NCBI GenBank assembly: GCA_020054675.1
Contig: JAIHAL010000012.1
Coordinates: forward strand, 1 to 50,299
DNA: 50,299 bases
Direction of reading: 5' to 3'
Origin: Oscillospiraceae bacterium
GTDB lineage: Bacteria > Bacillota > Clostridia > Oscillospirales > Ruminococcaceae
The translations under genes were made by a program, and so were the position numbers. Positions 44,979-50,299 of this stretch are shown piece by piece (the stretch's first letter is position 1; every line of letters begins with the position of its first letter). The notes beneath the pieces are model-generated. The model worked only from the letters and a program-made list of their open reading frames with translations, did not search any database and was not told the DNA's origin.

Positions 44979-45015
44979 GACAAACGGCTTTGCCGTAAAG
45001 GCGGAGCCGTTTGTC
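44979..45015 (+). other. Hairpin between binding protein and permease genes
   Basis: GACAAACGGCT pairs perfectly with AGCCGTTTGTC. No T run follows, so it more likely stabilises or processes the upstream mRNA than stops transcription. It is in the same place as the terminator in the first ABC operon. Confidence 0.6.
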
Positions 45016-45042
45016 CTTGCGTTTTGGAAAGGATGCGTATGT

Positions 45043-45693
45043 GTGGATTTTGAATATCTGCTTAAATTGCTGCTCATATTGCTTGAAGGAATGGGCACGT
45101 CGCTGAAAGTTTTTGCGCTGACTCTTATTTTTTCAATACCGCTGGGTATGATTGTTGCTGTGGGAAAAATGTCAAGGCACGTTATTATCAATTTTCCCAT
45201 CAGGGTTTACATTTCAATTATGAGGGGAACTCCGCTGATTTTGCAGCTTATATTCATTTATTTCGGGCCGTATTATATTTTTAATGTGACTTACGACCGT
45301 TTTACGGCGGCCATTATTGCTTTTTCAATCAACTATGCCGCTTATTTTGCGGAAATTTTCAGGGGCGGGATGCAGTCCATGCCGCTTGGCCAATATGAAG
45401 CGGCACAGGTGCTTGGATATACAAAATCCCAGACATTTTTCAGGATTATCCTGCCGCAGGTTGTAAAAAGGGTTATCCCGGCGAGCGCCAACGAGGTCAT
45501 CACCCTTATAAAGGATACCGCTTTAGCGCAGACCATAGGCGTAATAGAACTTTTCTCCTTGGCGCAAAAGCAGTCAAGCTTTATTTTTTCCGTTATGCCG
45601 CTTTTTGTTGCGGGAGTATTTTATTACATCCTCAACCTTGTGGTATCGGGAGCATTCAGTTTTATTGAAAAGAAATTAAATTATTACAGATAA
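45043..45693 (+). CDS. Amino acid ABC transporter permease
   Basis: About 216 residues, HisM/GlnP family, with five predicted membrane helices. The coupling loop is [18 protein letters not shown] followed by [16 protein letters not shown] 45043 is chosen as start: GGAAAGGA is 9 bases upstream, giving an N-terminus [15 protein letters not shown] typical of the family. An upstream in-frame ATG (44977) would place the hairpin inside the coding region. Confidence 0.88.
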   Translation: MDFEYLLKLLLILLEGMGTSLKVFALTLIFSIPLGMIVAVGKMSRHVIINFPIRVYISIMRGTPLILQLIFIYFGPYYIFNVTYDRFTAAIIAFSINYAAYFAEIFRGGMQSMPLGQYEAAQVLGYTKSQTFFRIILPQVVKRVIPASANEVITLIKDTALAQTIGVIELFSLAQKQSSFIFSVMPLFVAGVFYYILNLVVSGAFSFIEKKLNYYR

Positions 45694-45703
45694 GAGGAAC
45701 AGT

Positions 45704-46489
45704 ATGGCTGTTTTGGAAGTTAGGCATTTATGCAAGCGATTTGGAGAAAATCAGGTGATTTCGGACATCTCCTTTGAGGTGAACAAGGGGGAAGTCCTTG
45801 TGATTATAGGCCCGTCCGGTTCGGGGAAATCAACCTTGTTAAGGTGCATAAACCGTCTTGAAAAAGTTGACGGCGGAACAATTTCCGTTTGCGGGGACGA
45901 AATGATAACGGGCTATGAAACGGATAAAAAAGGAATTCAGAGGCCGGTTTATGCTTCTCCGGAAGTACTCCGCAAAATTCGTTTGAATGTGGGGATGGTT
46001 TTTCAAAATTTCAATCTTTTCCCGCATTTCAGCGTGCTGAAAAATATAACGGATGCTCCGGTTTGCGTCTTAAAGCAGGACATTCAGTCGGCAAACGAAA
46101 AAGCCATGGCGCTGCTTGAAAAAATGGGCTTAAAGGAAAAGGCGCAGGCCTATCCGTGCGAGCTTTCCGGCGGGCAGCAGCAAAGGGTTTCAATTGCAAG
46201 GGCGCTTGCTTTAAATCCGCAGATTTTATTTTTCGACGAGCCAACAAGCGCGCTTGACCCGGAACTTACCGGCGAAATACTTAAAGTTATCAAAGAACTT
46301 GCAAAAGAAAAAATGACAATGGTTATAGTTACCCACGAAATGGCGTTCGCAAGGGATGTGGCGGACAGGGTCATCTTTATGGACGGCGGAGTTATAGTCG
46401 AACAAGGCACGCCGGCTGAAATTTTCTCAAACACCCAAAACGAAAGGACAAAGGCATTTTTGAAAAGGTTCAGCGAAAGTGATTTATAA
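45704..46489 (+). CDS. Amino acid ABC transporter ATP-binding protein
   Basis: 261 residues. Walker [12 protein letters not shown]-loop [11 protein letters not shown], signature LSGGQQQR, Walker [15 protein letters not shown], switch His [12 protein letters not shown]. An insertion of about 15 residues ([15 protein letters not shown]) after the first beta-region distinguishes it from the 2.7-kb paralogue. It starts 10 bases after the permease. Confidence 0.92.
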   Translation: MAVLEVRHLCKRFGENQVISDISFEVNKGEVLVIIGPSGSGKSTLLRCINRLEKVDGGTISVCGDEMITGYETDKKGIQRPVYASPEVLRKIRLNVGMVFQNFNLFPHFSVLKNITDAPVCVLKQDIQSANEKAMALLEKMGLKEKAQAYPCELSGGQQQRVSIARALALNPQILFFDEPTSALDPELTGEILKVIKELAKEKMTMVIVTHEMAFARDVADRVIFMDGGVIVEQGTPAEIFSNTQNERTKAFLKRFSESDL

Positions 46490-46513
46490 TATCTATATGT
46501 TGTTTTAAAATTA

Positions 46514-46555
46514 ACATTGGGATATAATGGAGATAAATCTATTATATCCCAATGT
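46514..46555 (+). other. Perfect hairpin after the second ABC operon
   Basis: ACATTGGGATATAAT pairs perfectly over 15 bases with ATTATATCCCAATGT around a 12-base loop. A T run begins only about 10 bases later (CTTTTT), so it is a weak terminator candidate. The remaining sequence to 46700 is AT-rich and holds nothing else I can support. Confidence 0.55.
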
Positions 46556-46710
46556 ATTATTAGCTTTTTCATGCGTTTTTAACATGCATGATTGCAATAA
46601 ATTTTTTTCTTTTTTAGCATGAGAGGAAACGGATATTTACTGAACAAATTTTGCAATAATTCAAATAGCTCATAAAATTCATATTAACATTTCGACTGCA
46701 AACAAACCCC

Positions 46711-46739
46711 TTGACATTTCACTGCCGTTCTGCTAATAT
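46711..46739 (+). promoter_or_regulatory. Promoter of the uxu operon
   Basis: TTGACA (46711-46716), 17 bases, TAATAT (46734-46739), about 34 bases before uxuA. Confidence 0.75.
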
Positions 46740-46744
46740 ATTAG
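46733..46744. promoter_or_regulatory. Candidate GntR operator over the uxu -10 element
   Basis: CTAATATATTAG is a perfect 12-bp palindrome overlapping the -10 box. A repressor bound here would block RNA polymerase; the GntR-family gene inside the operon is the natural candidate. Confidence 0.45.
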
Positions 46745-46772
46745 TATGTTAAGATGAAGGGGCGGTATTTTT

Positions 46773-47849
46773 ATGAAAATGACTTTGAGGTGGTTTGGAA
46801 ACGATTTCGACAGCGTGCCGCTGTGGAAAATCCGCCAAATCCCGGGGGTGGAGGGTGTTATAAGCACCTTGTATGGAATTCCTGCGGGAGAGGTTTGGGA
46901 AAGGGAGCAGATTCATGCGCTGAAAGAGGAAATTGAGGATGCGGGCCTTAAGCTTCTCGGAATAGAAAGCGTAAACGTGCATGATTCCATTAAGGCGGCT
47001 ACTCCCGAACGCGACAGGCATATTGAAAATTACATAAAAACCCTTGAAGCTCTCGGCAAAGAGGGAATAGACCTTGTTTGCTACAACTTCATGCCGGTTT
47101 TTGACTGGACACGTTCAGACCTTGCAAAAATGAGAGCGGACGGCTCAACAGTGCTTTCTTACGACCAGGATGAAATTGATAAAATAAATCCCGATGAAAT
47201 GTTTGAAAACATTGACAAGAAGTCAAACGGCTTTGTCCTGCCTGGATGGGAACCGGAAAGAATGGCAAAAATAAAAGAACTTTTTGCGCTTTATAAAGGG
47301 ATTAACAATGAAAAGCTCTTTGAAAATCTTGTTTATTTCCTGAACGCAATTATGCCTACTTGTGAAAAATACGGCATAAAAATGGCAATCCACCCGGACG
47401 ACCCGGCATGGCCTGTTTTTGGACTGCCAAGAATCATGACCTGCAAGGAAAATCTTTTGCGCCTTGTGAATGAAGTAAAAAGCCCATGCAACGGGATTAC
47501 CCTTTGCACAGGCTCGCTTGGCTCCAATCCGGAGAATGACCTTGAAGATATAATAAAATCCCTTAAAGGCAGGATACATTTTGCACACATACGCAACTTA
47601 AAGCATCACTCAAAGGGCAAATTCGAGGAGGCGGCGCATCTTTCGTCGGATGGTTCGTTTGATATGCTGAAAATAGTTAAAGCATTTTATGACAGCGGCT
47701 TTGACGGAGTTGTGCGCCCCGACCACGGCAGGGCAATATGGGGCGAGGTTGCTCTGCCCGGATATGGGCTTTACGACCGTGCGCTGGGAGCAGTTTACTT
47801 AAACGGACTTTGGGAGGCGGTTTCAAAGCTTTCCGGGGAGGGACGTTAA
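46773..47849 (+). CDS. uxuA: Mannonate dehydratase
   Basis: 358 residues; converts D-mannonate to 2-keto-3-deoxygluconate in glucuronate breakdown. The start MTLRWFGNDFDSVPLWKIRQIPG, the metal-site region AIHPDDPAWPVFGLPRI, NGITLCTGSLGS and VRPDHGR are family signatures. It is the first gene of the operon, and its TAA directly precedes the next ATG. Confidence 0.95.
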   Translation: MKMTLRWFGNDFDSVPLWKIRQIPGVEGVISTLYGIPAGEVWEREQIHALKEEIEDAGLKLLGIESVNVHDSIKAATPERDRHIENYIKTLEALGKEGIDLVCYNFMPVFDWTRSDLAKMRADGSTVLSYDQDEIDKINPDEMFENIDKKSNGFVLPGWEPERMAKIKELFALYKGINNEKLFENLVYFLNAIMPTCEKYGIKMAIHPDDPAWPVFGLPRIMTCKENLLRLVNEVKSPCNGITLCTGSLGSNPENDLEDIIKSLKGRIHFAHIRNLKHHSKGKFEEAAHLSSDGSFDMLKIVKAFYDSGFDGVVRPDHGRAIWGEVALPGYGLYDRALGAVYLNGLWEAVSKLSGEGR

Positions 47850-48527
47850 ATGGCAAACGAAGAAATTTGCTCCATCCTTTATAAAAATATCATGCTTCTT
47901 AACTTGAAGCCGGGGCAGATGCTTAACGTGAATTCGCTTGCAGAAGAGCTTGGCGTAAGCCGCTCCCCTGTAAGGGATGCGCTTATTGAGCTTTCAAAAG
48001 AGGGGCTTGTGGATATTTTTCCGCAAAAAGGCACCTATGTTTCAAGGATAGACTTTGAAAGGGCGGAGGAAGAAAGGTTTTTAAGGGAAAGCATAGAGGA
48101 AAAAGTCATCCCCCTTTTCATAAAATACTGCGAGGAAATGGATTTTTTAAGGCTTGAAGGGAAGATAACCCTGCAAAAGGAGCACTTTAAGGCGGGGGAT
48201 TATGCGGGATTTCTTGAATTTGACGACCGCTTCCATGAAATTTTCTTTGAACGCACGCAAAAGCTTATGTGCTGGGAGGTTATCCGTGCCTCATCCGGAC
48301 ATTACCGCAGGATAAGGCTGCTTACATCCCAGGATGCGGAAATTGCCACAGGGGTTATAGCGGAGCACGAGGAAATCCTGCTGGCCGCAAAGAAAAGGGA
48401 TGCCGCCAAATGCCTTGAACTTTACAGGGCACATTCCTCAAAGCTGCCGCTGCAAAAGGAAAAGCTGATGGAAAAATATCCGGATTATTTTAAACAGCCG
48501 TTTTTAAAGAGAGGAAGTCTTATATGA
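47850..48527 (+). CDS. GntR/FadR-family regulator, probable hexuronate repressor
   Basis: 225 residues. The N-terminal winged helix reads NSLAEELGVSRSPVRDALIE (about 28-47) with the wing DIFPQKGTYV; a helical FCD ligand domain with metal-binding His in DRFHEIFF and the C-terminal AEHEEIL follows. Sitting between uxuA and uxuB with no gap, it likely responds to a uronate or aldonate and represses this operon through the palindrome at the promoter. It overlaps uxuB by 4 bases. Confidence 0.88.
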   Translation: MANEEICSILYKNIMLLNLKPGQMLNVNSLAEELGVSRSPVRDALIELSKEGLVDIFPQKGTYVSRIDFERAEEERFLRESIEEKVIPLFIKYCEEMDFLRLEGKITLQKEHFKAGDYAGFLEFDDRFHEIFFERTQKLMCWEVIRASSGHYRRIRLLTSQDAEIATGVIAEHEEILLAAKKRDAAKCLELYRAHSSKLPLQKEKLMEKYPDYFKQPFLKRGSLI

Positions 48528-50116
48528 AGCTTTGCGTTTCGTCCTTAAAAGAGTCTGAATGGGAACAAAAAGGCTACAAAATGCCCGCTTTTGACGTTGC
48601 AAAAATGAGGGAAAAAACTATCGCCGCTCCGGTCTGGATACATTTTGGCGCAGGGAATATTTTCAGGGCGTTCCCGGCCGCGCTTATGCAAAAGCTGCTT
48701 GATGAGGGAAAAGCGGACAGGGGAATTATCGCCTGCGAGGGATTTGACAGCGAAATAATTGAAAAAATCTACCGCCCGTTTGACAATTTAGGCGTGCTTG
48801 TCACATTAAATCCCGACGGGAGCATGGAAAAAAAGGTGATTGCAAGCATTGCCGAGGCTTTTTGCTTGGATGCAAAAGAAAGGCTATTAGAGATTTTCAC
48901 ATCCCCATCCTTGCAAATGGCGAGCTTTACTATAACAGAGAAAGGATACGTTGTTCAAAGCGGAAATGATTTTTTGCCGCACATAAAAGAAGATATCCGT
49001 TCCGGCCCGGGTGGGGCAAAAAGTCTTATGGGCGTGCTTTGCGCGCTTTGCTTTGAAAGGTATAAGGCAGGCGGGCATCCCATTGCGCTGGTCAGCATGG
49101 ACAACTGTTCGCAAAACGGGGAAAAGCTCAAATCCGCTGTGCTTAAAATTGCCTGTGGATGGGAAAAGAACGGATTCGTTACCAAGGGCTTTTTGGATTA
49201 TCTTGAAAGTCCCAAAATTTCATTCCCGTGGAGCATGATAGACAAAATAACGCCTCGTCCCGACAGTGGAGTAAAAGAGGTTTTGGAAAATGACGGCGTT
49301 TGCGGGATGGATATTGTAAAAACCTCCAAAAATACTTACATAGCTCCTTTTGCCAATGCCGAAAAGGCGGAGTATCTTGTAATTGAGGACAGTTTCCCTA
49401 ACGGCAGGCCGGCACTTGAATTTTCAGGAGTGTATTTCACAAGCAGGGAAACGGTTGAGTGCGCCGAAAAGATGAAGGTCTGCACTTGCCTTAATCCATT
49501 GCACACGGCGCTGGCGGTTTTCGGATGCCTTTTGTCTTACCAAACAATACACGAGGAAATGAAAAATCCTGTTTTAAACGGTCTTGTAAGGAAAATCGGT
49601 TATGAGGAAGGGTTGCCGGTCGTATGCGACCCCGGAATAATAAAGCCGGAGGAATTTTTGCGCGAGGTATTGGAGGAAAGGCTGCCGAATCCCTTTATGC
49701 CGGATTCGCCGCAGAGGATTGCTACGGACACGTCCCAAAAAATCCCGATAAGGTTTGGAGAAACGATAAAGGCATACATGAAAAAAGGGCTTGACCCGGC
49801 AAAGCTTACTTACATTCCGCTTGTATTTGCGGGATGGCTTAGGTATCTTTTGGGCGTGAATGACAAGGGAGAGGAATTTGAAATCAGTCCCGACCCGATG
49901 CTTGAAGTTTTAAGGGCACGGATTTCCTCTTTAAAGCTTGGGGAAAATGGGGATTTTGAAGCTGTACTTCATCCGATTTTGTCTAATGAAACCATTTTCG
50001 GCGTTGACCTTTATAAGGCAGGGCTTGCCGAAAAGGTAATTTCATATTTTGCCGAATTTATGAAAGGGCCTGATATGGTTAATTTAGTAATTAGCAAGAC
50101 AGTCGTTAGTCATTAG
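48524..50116 (+). CDS. uxuB: Mannitol dehydrogenase family protein, probable fructuronate reductase
   Basis: 530 residues. The NAD-binding N-terminal WIHFGAGNIFRAFPAA and the conserved MIDKITPRPD near the middle place it in the polyol/mannonate dehydrogenase family. With uxuA next to it, the likely role is reduction of D-fructuronate to D-mannonate (UxuB); some relatives act on other sugar acids. The last residues (NLVISKTVVSH) come from a TTAG-rich repeat and look like an accidental extension. The ATG overlaps the regulator stop. Confidence 0.88.
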   Translation: MKLCVSSLKESEWEQKGYKMPAFDVAKMREKTIAAPVWIHFGAGNIFRAFPAALMQKLLDEGKADRGIIACEGFDSEIIEKIYRPFDNLGVLVTLNPDGSMEKKVIASIAEAFCLDAKERLLEIFTSPSLQMASFTITEKGYVVQSGNDFLPHIKEDIRSGPGGAKSLMGVLCALCFERYKAGGHPIALVSMDNCSQNGEKLKSAVLKIACGWEKNGFVTKGFLDYLESPKISFPWSMIDKITPRPDSGVKEVLENDGVCGMDIVKTSKNTYIAPFANAEKAEYLVIEDSFPNGRPALEFSGVYFTSRETVECAEKMKVCTCLNPLHTALAVFGCLLSYQTIHEEMKNPVLNGLVRKIGYEEGLPVVCDPGIIKPEEFLREVLEERLPNPFMPDSPQRIATDTSQKIPIRFGETIKAYMKKGLDPAKLTYIPLVFAGWLRYLLGVNDKGEEFEISPDPMLEVLRARISSLKLGENGDFEAVLHPILSNETIFGVDLYKAGLAEKVISYFAEFMKGPDMVNLVISKTVVSH

Positions 50117-50138
50117 TTTTTGTAATTTTACTTTATTT

Positions 50139-50161
50139 TGGAGGGGGTTTCACCCCCTCCA
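50139..50161 (+). terminator. GC-rich hairpin after uxuB
   Basis: TGGAGGGGGT pairs perfectly with ACCCCCTCCA with a 3-base loop. It is preceded by a T-rich segment but has no clear T run downstream, so terminator activity is plausible but unproven. Confidence 0.5.
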
Positions 50162-50200
50162 CTTAATTTAAAAGCAAATAAAGTTATTAATCAACCCCCA

Positions 50201-50230
50201 GTGACTTTTTGTCCGGCGACAAAAAGTCAC
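50201..50230. repeat. Perfect inverted repeat, dispersed-repeat-like
   Basis: GTGACTTTTTGTC and GACAAAAAGTCAC form a perfect 13-bp stem with loop CGGC, flanked by CAAAAAG. This shape and wording resemble dispersed palindromic repeats; I cannot count copies outside the window. The rest of the sequence to 50299 contains no ORF I can support. Confidence 0.5.
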
Positions 50231-50299
50231 CAAAAAGCGCCTATTTTATATGTCTTATTCCGCCGGCTTTTCGGCAACGGGCGCCACGCTATCGCTTGC

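Noticed and set aside
1..50299. CRISPR array, prophage or insertion sequence
   Set aside because: No regularly spaced repeats, transposase, integrase or phage structural gene was seen anywhere in the window.

Overview
The window is chromosomal DNA from a low-to-moderate-GC Gram-positive anaerobe, most likely a Clostridia member (Oscillospirales or Lachnospirales-like). The evidence is strong AGGAGG-type ribosome binding sites with frequent GTG/TTG starts, FabK instead of FabI, a 2-hydroxyacyl-CoA dehydratase-type protein, zinc-type S14 and S4, a prolyl-tRNA synthetase of the archaeal/eukaryotic type, and lipoprotein-anchored ABC binding proteins. It is mostly a dense housekeeping region; I saw no CRISPR array, transposase or prophage.

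Layout. 1-1000: the 3' end of a tRNA-Asn, then a small MNT/HEPN gene pair. 1.1-3.5 kb: a polar amino acid ABC transporter (binding lipoprotein, permease, ATPase). 3.5-4.8 kb: a lone COG3581-like 2-hydroxyacyl-CoA dehydratase-related protein, convergent with a 725-residue FtsA/actin-like protein (minus strand, 4.8-7.0 kb); the two genes share a perfect terminator palindrome. 7.1-9.4 kb (minus): fabD-aroE-aroK, overlapping or nearly so. 9.6-18 kb (plus): type II fatty acid synthesis, fabH-fabK-fabG-fabF-accB-fabZ-accC-accD-accA-acpP; with divergent fabD this is a near-complete route from acetyl-CoA to acyl-ACP. 18-23 kb: a LacI-family regulator and a maltodextrin-type ABC transporter (malE, malF, malG; no ATPase gene). 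23-25.5 kb: a small membrane protein, proS and a lipoprotein, overlapping.

25.5-41.5 kb: one long S10-spc-alpha ribosomal operon with rpsJ first and rplQ last, including secY, adk, map, a KOW-type protein, infA and rpoA. It begins with a structured leader that contains an intrinsic terminator (a likely attenuator) and ends in two tandem terminators. 41.5-44 kb: a promoter plus terminator unit with no good ORF (a candidate small RNA), rnhA with an apparent CTG start, and an iscS/iscU iron-sulfur pair. 44-46.5 kb: a second amino acid ABC transporter in the same gene order as the first. 46.7-50.1 kb: a hexuronate operon, uxuA-gntR-uxuB. The last 180 bases hold two perfect hairpins, one resembling a dispersed repeat.

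The observations most worth following are the FtsA-like protein with its beta-grasp-like tail, the candidate small RNA at 41.6 kb, the S10 leader attenuator, the mutually exclusive hairpins between infA and rpmJ, the CTG-start rnhA, and the orphan COG3581 protein. No clearly new multi-gene system was found.
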